A stretch of DNA of 64,000 nucleotides from Citrobacter amalonaticus (GCF_001559075.2 NZ_CP014015.2:2294001-2358000); one strand, 5' to 3'; counted from the stretch's first letter, positions 33,550 through 46,426 are shown. A program made the numbers and translations. Notes: generated by a model not told the origin, from the sequence alone.

Positions 33550-34059
33550 TTAAGCTCGTGCGTTCAGGCGGTCGAGTTTCTCAACTTTCTGACGAATACG
33601 TTGCTGCTTCAGCGGTGACAAATAATCGATAAACAGTTTACCGACCAGGTGATCCATCTCGTGCTGAATACAGATAGCCAGCAGGCCGTCGGCTTCCAGT
33701 TCAAACGGTTTACCTTCGCGATCGAGCGCGCGAACTTTCACTTTCTCAGCACGCGGCACTAAAGCACGTTGTTCCGGAATAGACAGACAACCTTCTTCAA
33801 TACCGGTCTCGCCTTCTTTTTCCAGCAGTTCCGGGTTAATTAACACCAGGCGTTCGTCACGATTTTCCGACACGTCAATGACGATAATCCGCTGATGAAT
33901 ATCAACCTGCGTTGCTGCGAGGCCAATACCTTCTTCTGCGTACATCGTCTCGAACATATCATCGACAATACGCTGAATTTCTGCATTCACTTCTTCTACC
34001 GGCTTTGCGACTTTGCGAAGGCGCTCGTCCGGAATATGTAACACTTGCAAAACTGACAT
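33550..34059 (-). CDS. def: Peptide deformylase
   Basis: Metalloenzyme removing the N-formyl group from nascent proteins, 169 residues. All three motifs are present: GIGLAATQ (44-51), EGCLS with metal ligand Cys91, and QHEMDH with ligands His133 and His137 and catalytic Glu134. First gene of the def-fmt group, divergent from dprA across 129 bases. Confidence 0.98.
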   Translation of the reverse strand: MSVLQVLHIPDERLRKVAKPVEEVNAEIQRIVDDMFETMYAEEGIGLAATQVDIHQRIIVIDVSENRDERLVLINPELLEKEGETGIEEGCLSIPEQRALVPRAEKVKVRALDREGKPFELEADGLLAICIQHEMDHLVGKLFIDYLSPLKQQRIRQKVEKLDRLNARA

Positions 34060-34188
34060 AGTTATCCAGAGTTGTGTTCAGGAGTTGGAAAGATTATTAC
34101 CTCTATTCTAGACAAATCCCCCTCTGATTGACAGCATCAGTGACCAATCGCAAAGATTGCTAAGACTGCTTGTGGCAGGGGGACAAGG

Positions 34189-35313
34189 ATGACCCGTACC
34201 GAAATTTGGTTACGTTTAATGGCTGTGAATGAGTTGTTTGGCGATGAGATGGTGCGAGTCGCTCACGGACTGATATCACACCCGGATATTGATATTGCCG
34301 CACTGCGGCGTGTGGGGCTTTCCCCTTCTCAGGCCACGCGCTTTTTGACCTTTCCGGAAAAAGAATTGGAAAAGACCCTTCGCTGGCTTGAGTCGCCGCA
34401 CCATGACTTATTGCTGGCAGACAGTGATGATTATCCTGCGCAGCTTCGCGCCATTGAAGATTATCCCGGCGCGGTTTTTGTCGTTGGCTCCCCGCAATGT
34501 CTCCATGATTTTCAACTCGCCGTCGTGGGAAGCCGAACGCCGTCCTGGTATGGCGAACGGTGGGGGCAGTTGTTTTGTGAGAAACTGGCCAGTTGGGAAA
34601 TCACCATTACCAGCGGTCTGGCGCGAGGTATTGATGGCATCGCCCATCGGGCAGCGATCCAGTCAAAGGGAAAAAGCATTGCCGTATTAGGAAACGGCCT
34701 GCAATCCATCTATCCCCGCCGACATGCCGGGATGGCCGATGCGTTGCTGGAAACGGGAGGCGCGCTGGTGTCCGAATTCCCGCTGATGATGGCCCCTTTA
34801 CCGCGCAACTTTCCCCGCCGGAACCGTATCATTAGCGGCCTGAGCAAAGGGGTTCTGGTGGTTGAGGCGGCATTACGCAGTGGCTCGCTGGTCACTGCGC
34901 GCTGTGCCTTGGAGCAAGGACGAGAGGTGTTCGCCATACCCGGCCCCCTCGGCAGCCCCGGAAGCGAAGGGCCACACTGGCTGGTGAAGCAGGGCGCCAC
35001 CCTTGTGACGGCCCCGGAGGAAATCATGGAAAATTTGCAGTACGGCCTGCATTGGCTGCCAGATGAGCCTGAAAAATCACTTTATTCATCAGATCAGGAA
35101 GGCGCAGCATTGCCATTTCCCGAGCTCCTGGCTAACGTAGGAGATGAGGTAACACCTGTTGACGTCGTCGCTGAACGTGCCGGCCAACCTGTGCCAGAGG
35201 TAGTGGCTCAGCTACTCGAACTGGAGTTAGCAGGATGGATCGCAGTTGTACCCGGCGGCTATGTCCGATTGAGGAGGGCATGCCATGTTCGACGTACTAA
35301 TGTATTTGTTTGA
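34189..35313 (+). CDS. dprA: DprA/Smf, DNA-processing protein A
   Basis: Rossmann-fold protein that binds incoming single-stranded DNA and loads RecA in transformable bacteria; its role in enterobacteria is poorly known. 374 residues: an N-terminal helical domain (1-85), then the DprA domain with AVVGSRTPSWYG, SGLARGIDGIAHRAA, NGLQSIYPRRHA and the C-terminal winged-helix part from about 300. AAGGATG RBS. It overlaps smg by 29 bases in a different frame. Confidence 0.96.
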   Translation: MTRTEIWLRLMAVNELFGDEMVRVAHGLISHPDIDIAALRRVGLSPSQATRFLTFPEKELEKTLRWLESPHHDLLLADSDDYPAQLRAIEDYPGAVFVVGSPQCLHDFQLAVVGSRTPSWYGERWGQLFCEKLASWEITITSGLARGIDGIAHRAAIQSKGKSIAVLGNGLQSIYPRRHAGMADALLETGGALVSEFPLMMAPLPRNFPRRNRIISGLSKGVLVVEAALRSGSLVTARCALEQGREVFAIPGPLGSPGSEGPHWLVKQGATLVTAPEEIMENLQYGLHWLPDEPEKSLYSSDQEGAALPFPELLANVGDEVTPVDVVAERAGQPVPEVVAQLLELELAGWIAVVPGGYVRLRRACHVRRTNVFV

Positions 35314-35758
35314 GACATATATCCACAATGAAGCTGAATTACGTGTGGATCAGGACAAACTTGAACGGGATCTTACCGACGCTGGTTTTGATCGTGAAGA
35401 CATCTACAACGCGCTCCTGTGGCTGGAAAAGCTTGCTGACTACCAGGAAGGTCTTGCCGAGCCGATGCAGCTCGCCTCCGATCCTCTCTCTGTGCGTATC
35501 TATACTCCAGAAGAGTGTGACCGACTGGATGCCAGTTGCCGGGGATTCCTGTTATTCCTTGAGCAGATTCAGGTGCTAAACCTCGAAACGCGAGAAATGG
35601 TGATTGAACGTGTGCTCGCGCTGGATACCGCAGAATTCGACCTGGAAGACCTGAAGTGGGTCATCCTGATGGTTTTGTTCAACATTCCGGGTTGTGAAAA
35701 TGCATATCAGCAAATGGAAGAATTACTCTTTGAAGTGAATGAAGGTATGCTGCATTAA
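35285..35758 (+). CDS. smg: Smg, DUF494 family protein
   Basis: 157-residue acidic cytoplasmic protein of unknown function. It starts MFDVLMYLFETYIHNEAELR, the conserved N-terminus of DUF494, and is rich in Glu, Asp and Leu. GGAGGGC precedes the ATG inside the 3' end of dprA, suggesting translational coupling. Its constant position next to dprA is the only functional hint. Confidence 0.92.
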   Translation: MFDVLMYLFETYIHNEAELRVDQDKLERDLTDAGFDREDIYNALLWLEKLADYQEGLAEPMQLASDPLSVRIYTPEECDRLDASCRGFLLFLEQIQVLNLETREMVIERVLALDTAEFDLEDLKWVILMVLFNIPGCENAYQQMEELLFEVNEGMLH

Positions 35759-35784
35759 TCAACCTTAATTCAGCATGAGTTGTT

Positions 35785-36339
35785 ATGGCTAAATCAGCAC
35801 TGTTTTCGGTGCGTAAAAATGAGCCCTGTCCACAGTGCGGGGCTGAACTGGTGATTCGCTCCGGGAAACACGGTCCGTTTCTTGGTTGCTCGCACTATCC
35901 GGAATGTGATTATATCCGTCCGTTGAAATCCTCAGCGGACGGACATATCGTCAAAGTTCTGGAGGGGAAACATTGCCCTGACTGCGGCGGCGAACTGGTG
36001 TTGCGCCAGGGACGTTTTGGCATGTTTATCGGCTGCAGCAACTATCCGGAATGTGAGCATACTGAGCTCATTGATAAACCTGATGAAACCGCAATTACCT
36101 GCCCTCAATGCCAGACGGGCCATCTGGTCCAGCGGCGTTCCCGTTATGGCAAAACCTTCCACTCCTGCGATCGCTATCCGGAGTGCCAGTTTGTTATTAA
36201 CTTCAAACCGATAGCCGGAGAGTGTTCTGAGTGCCACTATCCGCTACTCATCGAAAAGAAAACCGCGCAGGGTGTGAAGCACTTTTGCGCCAGTAAACAA
36301 TGTGGAAAGCCGGTTTCGGCGGAACAAACAAGTGAATAA
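35785..36339 (+). CDS. yrdD: YrdD, topoisomerase-type zinc-finger protein
   Basis: 184-residue protein made of four C4 zinc ribbons like the C-terminal part of topoisomerase I. The units start CPQCGAEL (near 13), CPDCGGEL (near 61), CPQCQTGH (near 109) and CSECHYPL (near 151), each closed by a CxxxPxC or C...QC pair. It has no topoisomerase catalytic domain. Probable nucleic-acid binder of unknown task. Overlaps the tsaC start by eight bases. Confidence 0.9.
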   Translation: MAKSALFSVRKNEPCPQCGAELVIRSGKHGPFLGCSHYPECDYIRPLKSSADGHIVKVLEGKHCPDCGGELVLRQGRFGMFIGCSNYPECEHTELIDKPDETAITCPQCQTGHLVQRRSRYGKTFHSCDRYPECQFVINFKPIAGECSECHYPLLIEKKTAQGVKHFCASKQCGKPVSAEQTSE

Positions 36340-36904
36340 TAACCTGCCAACAGACCCTATCGCTGACGCAATAGAGGTACTGAATAAAGAGAATGTCATC
36401 GCCTATCCAACAGAAGCCGTCTTTGGCGTCGGGTGCGATCCCGACAGCGAAGTGGCCGTAAATCGTCTGTTGGCCTTAAAACAGCGTCCGGTCGATAAAG
36501 GATTAATTTTGATCGCCGCCAGTTTTGAGCAGCTCAAGCCGTATATTAACGACAGTATGCTGACCGATGCCCAGCGTGATGCCGTGTTTGCACGCTGGCC
36601 TGGTCCGGTGACCTTTGTTTTCCCCGCGCCGGCGACGACGCCTCGTTGGTTGACGGGGCGTTTTGATTCATTGGCGGTGCGCGTGACGGATCATCCGCTG
36701 GTGGTCGCCTTGTGCCAGGCTTATGGCAAACCGTTGGTTTCAACCAGCGCTAACCTGAGTGGATTACCCCCTTGCCGTACGGTTGAGGAAGTCCGCGCAC
36801 AGTTTGGTACAGACTTCCCGGTGGTATCAGGAGAAACCGGCGGTCGCTTGAATCCTTCGGAAATCCGTGATGCCCTGACGGGCGAGCTGTTTCGACAGGG
36901 GTAA
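36332..36904 (+). CDS. tsaC: TsaC, threonylcarbamoyl-AMP synthase
   Basis: Makes threonylcarbamoyl-adenylate from Thr, bicarbonate and ATP, the first step of t6A37 tRNA modification. It is a single YrdC domain of 190 residues with YPTEAVFGVGCDP (near 22), KQRPVDKGLI (50-59) and VSTSANLSG (near 142), which form the ATP and threonine site. It starts with GTG at 36332 (MNNNLPTDPIA), inside the yrdD 3' end; an earlier start would add non-family residues. Confidence 0.95.
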   Translation: MNNNLPTDPIADAIEVLNKENVIAYPTEAVFGVGCDPDSEVAVNRLLALKQRPVDKGLILIAASFEQLKPYINDSMLTDAQRDAVFARWPGPVTFVFPAPATTPRWLTGRFDSLAVRVTDHPLVVALCQAYGKPLVSTSANLSGLPPCRTVEEVRAQFGTDFPVVSGETGGRLNPSEIRDALTGELFRQG

Positions 36905-36908
36905 GATG

Positions 36909-37727
36909 ATGGAAACCTATGCTGTTTTTGGTAATCCAATCGCGCACAGCAAATCGCCGTTTATTCATCAGCAATTTGCGCAGCAGTTGCAGATTGCGCA
37001 TCCGTATGGCCGTGTGCTGGCGCCTGTTAATGATTTCATCAACACGCTGAACGCGTTCTTTGCCGATGGCGGTAAAGGAGTGAACGTCACGGTGCCGTTT
37101 AAAGAAGAAGCATTTGCCCGCGCTGATGAACTCACGGAGCGGGCTGCGTTGGCCGGTGCGGTGAATACGATCAAGCGGCTCGATGATGGTCGCTTGCTTG
37201 GTGATAATACGGATGGCATCGGTCTGCTAAGCGATCTTGAACGTCTGTCATTTATCCGGCCGGGGCAGCGTATCCTGCTGATTGGCGCGGGTGGCGCTTC
37301 GCGTGGCGTACTGTTACCACTGCTTTCTATGGATTGCGGGGTGACTATCGTCAACCGGACGGCATCCCGTGCGGAAGAACTGGCACTGGTTTTTGCACAT
37401 ACCGGCAGCGTGCAGGCGTTGGGTATGGATGAGCTGGAAGGACATGAGTTTGATCTGATTATTAATGCCACTTCCAGCGGCATCAGTGGTGAGATCCCGG
37501 CGATCCCGGCATCGCTCATTCGTCCGTCCGTATGTTGTTACGACATGTTCTACCAAAAGGGCAATACGCCGTTTCTCTCCTGGTGTGAACGTCAGGGCGC
37601 GAAACGTTATGCCGATGGCCTGGGGATGCTGGTGGGGCAAGCGGCTCATGCCGTTCTGCTCTGGCACGGCGTGTTGCCGGAAATTGAACCGGTGATTGCG
37701 CGCCTCAAGCAGGAGTTGTCCGCATGA
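36909..37727 (+). CDS. aroE: Shikimate dehydrogenase
   Basis: NADP-dependent reduction of 3-dehydroshikimate to shikimate in aromatic amino-acid synthesis. The 272 residues carry SKSP (14-17), the catalytic Lys65 in NVTVPFKEE, Asp102 in GDNTDG, and the NADP loop GAGGASRG (126-133). Of two consecutive ATGs, the second (36909) is better spaced from AGGGG; the first adds one Met. The stop overlaps the yrdB start. Confidence 0.97.
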   Translation: METYAVFGNPIAHSKSPFIHQQFAQQLQIAHPYGRVLAPVNDFINTLNAFFADGGKGVNVTVPFKEEAFARADELTERAALAGAVNTIKRLDDGRLLGDNTDGIGLLSDLERLSFIRPGQRILLIGAGGASRGVLLPLLSMDCGVTIVNRTASRAEELALVFAHTGSVQALGMDELEGHEFDLIINATSSGISGEIPAIPASLIRPSVCCYDMFYQKGNTPFLSWCERQGAKRYADGLGMLVGQAAHAVLLWHGVLPEIEPVIARLKQELSA

Positions 37728-37981
37728 ATCAGGCCATTCAGTTTCCAGACCGGGAAGAGTGGGACGCGCAGAAAAAAGCGGTCTGCTTTCCCGCGTTGGT
37801 TAATGGTATGCAGTTAATGTGCGCTATTAAGGGAGAAACGCTGGCGAATCGCTTTGGTGGTGAAACGGCGGAACAATGGTTAGCTCACTTTTGCGAACAC
37901 CGCTGGGATCTGGAAGAAGAAGCGGAAGCGCTGATCCAGTCCCAGCAAGAAGACGTTCATGGTTGGGTTTGGTTACCCTGA
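37724..37981 (+). CDS. yrdB: YrdB, DUF1488 family protein
   Basis: 85-residue acidic protein of unknown function. Conserved features are FPDREEWDAQKKAVCFPALV near the start and a Glu-rich end (EEEAEALIQSQQEDVHGWVWLP). Its ATG overlaps the aroE stop (ATGA). The last 25 bases overlap the 3' end of yrdA on the other strand. Confidence 0.9.
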   Translation: MNQAIQFPDREEWDAQKKAVCFPALVNGMQLMCAIKGETLANRFGGETAEQWLAHFCEHRWDLEEEAEALIQSQQEDVHGWVWLP

Positions 37982-38511
37982 GCGAGATACTCGTCTTTCC
38001 ATTTCACATAATTTCTGGCGGAGTATTGCAAACCCGCTTTCTCCTCCTCTGTTAGCGGCCGGATCTGTTTGACCGGGCTCCCTAAGTAGAGATAGCCGCT
38101 CTCCAGGCGTTTGTTTTGCGGCACCAGGCTTCCCGCCCCAATCATTACGTCATCTTCTATCACCGCGCCATCCAGCAGAATCGATCCCATACCGACCAGG
38201 ACCCGGTTGCCAATGATGCAGCCGTGCAACATCACTTTATGCCCGACTGTCACATCTTCTCCCACAATGAGCGGGTTGCCATCGGGGTTGGAGGCGGATT
38301 TGTGCGTGACGTGCAACACGCTGCCATCCTGAATATTCGTACGCGCCCCGATCGCAACGTAATTCACATCGCCACGGATCGCGACAAGTGGCCAGATCCC
38401 CACATCGTCCGCCAGGCGAACATCGCCAATGATCACACTGCTGCTGTCGAGCATCACCCGTTGGCCGATCTGTGGGAAAAGATCCTTATAAGGACGTAAT
38501 ACGTCAGACAT
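37957..38511 (-). CDS. yrdA: YrdA, gamma-carbonic-anhydrase-like hexapeptide-repeat protein
   Basis: 184-residue left-handed beta-helix protein that forms trimers with metal sites like gamma-class carbonic anhydrase; physiological activity is uncertain. Hexapeptide repeats run from about residue 25 to 150 (IGDVRLADDVGIWPLV, GEDVTVGHKVMLHGC, IGNRVLVGMGSILLDGA). Histidines in HVTHKS and VGHKVMLHG are in place for metal binding. The ATG at 38511 (MSDVLRPYKDL) gives the family length; an upstream start is rejected. Confidence 0.93.
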   Translation of the reverse strand: MSDVLRPYKDLFPQIGQRVMLDSSSVIIGDVRLADDVGIWPLVAIRGDVNYVAIGARTNIQDGSVLHVTHKSASNPDGNPLIVGEDVTVGHKVMLHGCIIGNRVLVGMGSILLDGAVIEDDVMIGAGSLVPQNKRLESGYLYLGSPVKQIRPLTEEEKAGLQYSARNYVKWKDEYLAQGNQTQP

Positions 38512-38664
38512 GTTTACCTCAAGGAAAGAGAACAGTAATGATGACTTTGGTTGCATTTCTGGCCTTGTGCAAGCGCTTTAGCTATCAAAAATTCGCCAAA
38601 TTGCGCATGAATGGAGCGAAAGGGATGAAAAAGCAGCAAACGAAAAAAAAGATCCAAAAAAGGC

Positions 38665-38692
38665 TTGTGCAAAAAAATGGGATCCCTATAAT
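38665..38692 (+). promoter_or_regulatory. rRNA operon promoter P1
   Basis: TTGTGC (38665-38670) and TATAAT (38687-38692), 16-base spacer, followed by the GCGCCTCC discriminator typical of rrn P1, which responds to ppGpp and initiating NTP. Upstream, 38590-38660 is A-rich (AAAAAAAAGATCCAAAAAA), in the place of an UP element, with Fis sites expected further upstream. Confidence 0.93.
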
Positions 38693-38771
38693 GCGCCTCC
38701 GTTGAGACGACAAAGTGAAATGCTTCACAAGATGGTCGTCACAGCGAAGAGAAAAATCCTGAAAATCAGGG

Positions 38772-38799
38772 TTGACTCTGAAAGAGGAAAGCGTAATAT
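38772..38799 (+). promoter_or_regulatory. rRNA operon promoter P2
   Basis: TTGACT (38772-38777) and TAATAT (38794-38799), 16-base spacer, about 107 bases after P1, followed by ACGCCACC. Confidence 0.9.
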
Positions 38800-38837
38800 A
38801 CGCCACCTCGCGACAGAGCGCTAAAGCGCGTCGCAAC

Positions 38838-38849
38838 TGCTCTTTAACA
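38838..38849 (+). promoter_or_regulatory. rRNA leader boxA antitermination signal
   Basis: TGCTCTTTAACA is the boxA sequence bound by NusB-NusE, allowing rRNA transcription past Rho sites. It lies in the leader about 130 bases before 16S. Confidence 0.92.
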
Positions 38850-38982
38850 ATTTATCAGACAATCTGTGTGGGCACTCAGAGTGACATGGATTCTTAACGT
38901 CGCAAGACGAAAAATGAATACCAAGTCTCAAAGAGTGAACACGTAATTCATTACGACGTTTAATTCTACGAGCATCAAACTT

Positions 38983-40523
<1,541 letters not shown>

Positions 40524-40593
40524 ACCTTAAAGAACCTGCCTTTGTAGTGCCCACACAGATTGTCTGATGAAAAACGAGCAGTAAAACCTCTAC

Positions 40594-40670
<77 letters not shown>

Positions 40671-40752
40671 AATTCGCTCCCGTGCTTTGTTGTGGCAAAG
40701 CTCGCATACTTCAGTATGCTTCGCTTCACCACGCCGCGCCCGGCAACGAATT
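40671..40752 (+). repeat. 82-bp imperfect palindrome between tRNA-Ile and tRNA-Ala
   Basis: Two arms of 41 bases from AATTCGCTCCCG to CGGCAACGAATT, turning at GCATACTTCAGTATGC. It has no T-run, so it is not an intrinsic terminator. Where E. coli has a short hairpin, as I remember it, this spacer has a much longer one. It does not match the ERIC blocks seen at 4761-4888. Confidence 0.8.
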
Positions 40753-40778
40753 GGGGATGAGGTTTAACTACACTGTAT

Positions 40779-40854
40779 GGGGCTATAGCTCAGCTGGGAG
40801 AGCGCCTGCTTTGCACGCAGGAGGTCTGCGGTTCGATCCCGCATAGCTCCACCA
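40779..40854 (+). tRNA. alaU: tRNA-Ala (TGC)
   Basis: 76-base cloverleaf from GGGGCTATAGCTCAGC to TAGCTCCACCA, anticodon TGC in CTTTGCACGC, encoded CCA. Second tRNA of the 16S-23S spacer. Confidence 0.98.
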
Positions 40855-40915
40855 TACTGTAGAACGTTATCAAGAAAACTTCAGAGTGAACCTGAAAAGG
40901 TGCACTGCGAAGTTT

Positions 40916-40926
40916 TGCTCTTTAAA
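40916..40926 (+). promoter_or_regulatory. Spacer boxA before 23S
   Basis: TGCTCTTTAAA in the spacer re-establishes antitermination before 23S, as in other rrn operons. A hairpin ACACACC/GGTGTGT follows about 30 bases later. Confidence 0.8.
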
Positions 40927-41025
40927 AATCTGGATCAAGCTGAAAATTGAAACGACACACCGTTAATGGTGTGTTCGAGTCTCTCAAATTTTCGCAATCA
41001 GAAGTGAAACATCTTCGGGTTGTGA

Positions 41026-43931
<2,906 letters not shown>

Positions 43932-43989
43932 ACAACGCCGAAGATGTTTTGGCGGAATAGAGAGATTTTTCAGCTTGATACCGGATTGT

Positions 43990-44035
43990 AGTACGCAATA
44001 ATTTTCGCAGCTGATGCGATAAAATATTGCGTACT
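43990..44035 (+). repeat. Strong hairpin in the 23S-5S spacer
   Basis: AGTACGCAATA (43990-44000) pairs with TATTGCGTACT (44025-44035), extended by ATTTT/AAAAT with one bulge and an inner CGCA/TGCG stem. A processing stem is expected between 23S and 5S, but this one is long and has little similarity to the E. coli rrnD spacer as remembered. Confidence 0.75.
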
Positions 44036-44050
44036 GAGCACAAAAGAATT

Positions 44051-44170
44051 TGCCTGGCGGCTGTAGCGCGGTGGTCCCACCTGACCCCATGCCGAACTCA
44101 GAAGTGAAACGCCGTAGCGCCGATGGTAGTGTGGGGTCTCCCCATGCGAGAGTAGGGAACTGCCAGGCAT
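44051..44170 (+). rRNA. rrf: 5S ribosomal RNA (first copy)
   Basis: 120 bases from TGCCTGGCGGCTGTAGCG to GGGAACTGCCAGGCAT, with paired ends. It differs from the second copy at few positions (TGCC/GGCA versus TGTC/GACA ends and CATGC/CATGT). Confidence 0.98.
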
Positions 44171-44182
44171 CAAATTTAGCGT

Positions 44183-44258
44183 GCTGATATGGCTCAGTTG
44201 GTAGAGCGCACCCTTGGTAAGGGTGAGGTCCCCAGTTCGACTCTGGGTATCAGCACCA
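44183..44258 (+). tRNA. thrV: tRNA-Thr (GGT)
   Basis: 76-base cloverleaf from GCTGATATGGCTCAG to GGTATCAGCACCA, anticodon GGT in CTTGGTAAG, encoded CCA. Its place between two 5S genes is the rrnD arrangement of E. coli. Confidence 0.98.
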
Positions 44259-44296
44259 CTTAATTAGGTTAAAGTTCGGCACAGTAGAAAAGAATT

Positions 44297-44416
44297 TGTC
44301 TGGCGGCTGTAGCGCGGTGGTCCCACCTGACCCCATGCCGAACTCAGAAGTGAAACGCCGTAGCGCCGATGGTAGTGTGGGGTCTCCCCATGTGAGAGTA
44401 GGGAACTGCCAGACAT
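44297..44416 (+). rRNA. rrf: 5S ribosomal RNA (second copy)
   Basis: 120 bases from TGTCTGGCGGCTGTAGCG to GGGAACTGCCAGACAT. The end changes are compensatory, so the closing stem still pairs. It sits at the end of the operon like rrfF in E. coli. Confidence 0.98.
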
Positions 44417-44421
44417 CAAAT

Positions 44422-44463
44422 AAAACAAAAGGCTCAGTCGAAAGACTGGGCCTTTTGTTTTTC
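44422..44463 (+). terminator. rRNA operon terminator T1
   Basis: AAAACAAAAGGCTCAGTC-GAAA-GACTGGGCCTTTTGTTTTT: the classic rrn T1 stem with GAAA loop, six bases after the second 5S. Confidence 0.95.
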
Positions 44464-44514
44464 CTGAACGACAGATCTGATCTGGGCCGCCATCAGGCGG
44501 GGTTGGGCACAGAA

Positions 44515-44549
44515 AAGCAAAAAGCCATCCTGACGGATGGCCTTTTTGC
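44515..44549. terminator. Second rrn terminator, shared with yhdZ
   Basis: AAAGCAAAAAGCCATCC-TGAC-GGATGGCCTTTTTGC has A- and T-tracts on both sides, so it can back up T1 and also end the convergent yhdWXYZ transcript. Confidence 0.9.
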
Positions 44550-44556
44550 ATTCTGC

Positions 44557-45315
44557 TTAGTGTATTACCTGCGATAAAAACGCACGAGTACGGTCTGATT
44601 TAGGATGTGCAAAAAACTCATCCGGCGGGGCCTGCTCAACAATTTCCCCACGATCCATAAAGATCACCCTGTCTGCCACCGTTCTGGCAAATCCCATCTC
44701 ATGTGTGACGCAAAGCATTGTCATTCCTGATTGCGCCAGGCCAATCATCGTATCCAGTACCTCTTTCACCATTTCGGGATCCAGCGCCGACGTGGGCTCA
44801 TCAAACAGCATAATTTTGGGTTTCATACATAGCGAGCGGGCAATAGCCACGCGTTGTTGCTGTCCTCCGGAGATCTGCCCTGGAAATTTATGCGCGTGCT
44901 CCGCAATACGCACGCGTTCCAGGTAGTGCATTCCCAGCGCCTCGGCTTCTTTTACCGGCATCTTACGCACCCAAATCGGCGCCAACGTACAGTTTTGCAG
45001 AACCGTCAGATGAGGAAAGAGATTGAAATGCTGGAACACCATGCCGACTTCCTGCCGGACGCGCTCGATATTGCGGATGTCCTCATTCAACTCAATGCCA
45101 TCGACAATGATTCGTCCCTGCTGATGTTCTTCCAGATGATTAATGCAGCGAATGGTGGTTGATTTTCCCGAGCCTGAAGGCCCACATAACACAATGCGTT
45201 CCCCCTGTTTAACGCGCAGGTTGATATCCTTAAGAACATGAAACTGTCCATACCACTTATTGACGTTTTCCAGCGTAATCATCGCGTCGGCAGGTTGTAT
45301 TAATAGTTGGCTCAT
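44557..45315 (-). CDS. yhdZ: YhdZ, amino-acid ABC transporter ATPase
   Basis: 252-residue ATP-binding subunit of a polar amino-acid importer (AapP/GlnQ type). Walker A GPSGSGKST (near 49), signature ISGGQQQRVAIARSL (near 150) and Walker B IMLFDEPTSALD (near 172) are complete, as is the switch His in CVTHEMGFA. Last gene of yhdWXYZ, seven bases after yhdY. Confidence 0.95.
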   Translation of the reverse strand: MSQLLIQPADAMITLENVNKWYGQFHVLKDINLRVKQGERIVLCGPSGSGKSTTIRCINHLEEHQQGRIIVDGIELNEDIRNIERVRQEVGMVFQHFNLFPHLTVLQNCTLAPIWVRKMPVKEAEALGMHYLERVRIAEHAHKFPGQISGGQQQRVAIARSLCMKPKIMLFDEPTSALDPEMVKEVLDTMIGLAQSGMTMLCVTHEMGFARTVADRVIFMDRGEIVEQAPPDEFFAHPKSDRTRAFLSQVIH

Positions 45316-45322
45316 AGAATCC

Positions 45323-46426
45323 TCAGTGCGGTGTACGCCCGGTGTTAAAGCGCTTTTCCAGATGCTGGCTATAGCGCGACATGCTGAAACAAAAAATCCA
45401 GTAAATCAGAGCAGCGAAGACATAGCCTTCTGTCGACATACCCAGCCAGGCTGGGTCAACCGTCGCTTGCTGCACGCTGCTGAACAGATCGAACAAGCCG
45501 ATAATGATGACCAGACTGGTATCCTTAAACAGGGCGATAATGGTGTTCACCAGCCCAGGGATCACCAGCTTCAGGGCCTGAGGAAGAATGACCAGCCCTT
45601 GGGTTTTCCAGTAGCCCAACGCCAGCGACTCTGCTGCTTCGTATTGCCCTTTCGGTAATGCCTGTAGCCCCCCACGAACGACTTCCGCGACGTAGGCCGA
45701 CTGGAAGAGGATCACGCCAACCAGCGCCCGAATAAGCTTATCGATGCTGGTTCCTTCTGACATAAACAGCGGCAGCATGACCGAAGACATAAACAGTACG
45801 GTGATCAGCGGTACGCCACGCCAGAACTCGATAAAAATGACGGATAAGATCCGCACGACGGGCATATGAGAGCGACGTCCCAGTGCCAGCAAAATTCCTA
45901 ATGGCAGTGCCCCCGCGATCCCGACGGATGCGATGATTAAGGTTAGCGTCAGCCCGCCCCATTGGCGCGTTTCAACGCGATCCAGACCAAGAAAGCCGCC
46001 ATACAACAGGAACCAGACAATGATCGGGTAGATGACAGCCCAGGCAGCGATATAGCGCCCACGCCGCGGCAATGCTTTCCAGAACATCGGCACAATGGAA
46101 GCCAACCCAATGATCAACGCCAGATTGATACGCCAGCGCTGGTCATGCGGGTATAAGCCATACATGAACTGTCCAAAACGTTCGTGAATGAACACCCAGC
46201 AGGCGCCAGCTTTGGTACAGTCTGCACGGGTGGAGCCCACCCAGTTGGCCTGCAGGAACGCCCAGTTCAACAAAGGGGGAATCAACTCCCACATCAGCCA
46301 CAGACAGAACAGCGTCAGCAGGCTGTTTGACCAACTGGAAAAGAGATTTTTGCGTACCCATACGATCGAACGACCAGGACCGTTACTGGCCGGGCGCATG
46401 GGATGAGACAGCAATGCTTTTGTCAT
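45323..46426 (-). CDS. yhdY: YhdY, amino-acid ABC transporter permease
   Basis: 367-residue inner-membrane permease (AapM type) with about eight hydrophobic segments. The EAA loop EAAESLALGYWKTQGLVILPQALK that docks the ATPase is near residues 270-295. ATG at 46426 is favoured by AAGGA spacing; a Met codon just upstream (46429) would add one residue. Ten bases after yhdX. Confidence 0.94.
   Translation of the reverse strand: MTKALLSHPMRPASNGPGRSIVWVRKNLFSSWSNSLLTLFCLWLMWELIPPLLNWAFLQANWVGSTRADCTKAGACWVFIHERFGQFMYGLYPHDQRWRINLALIIGLASIVPMFWKALPRRGRYIAAWAVIYPIIVWFLLYGGFLGLDRVETRQWGGLTLTLIIASVGIAGALPLGILLALGRRSHMPVVRILSVIFIEFWRGVPLITVLFMSSVMLPLFMSEGTSIDKLIRALVGVILFQSAYVAEVVRGGLQALPKGQYEAAESLALGYWKTQGLVILPQALKLVIPGLVNTIIALFKDTSLVIIIGLFDLFSSVQQATVDPAWLGMSTEGYVFAALIYWIFCFSMSRYSQHLEKRFNTGRTPH

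Noticed and set aside
40671..40752. ERIC element in the tRNA spacer
   Set aside because: It is palindromic with a similar central turn, but it is 82 bp and lacks the ERIC blocks GTTGGCTGCGCT and CTTGCCGCC.
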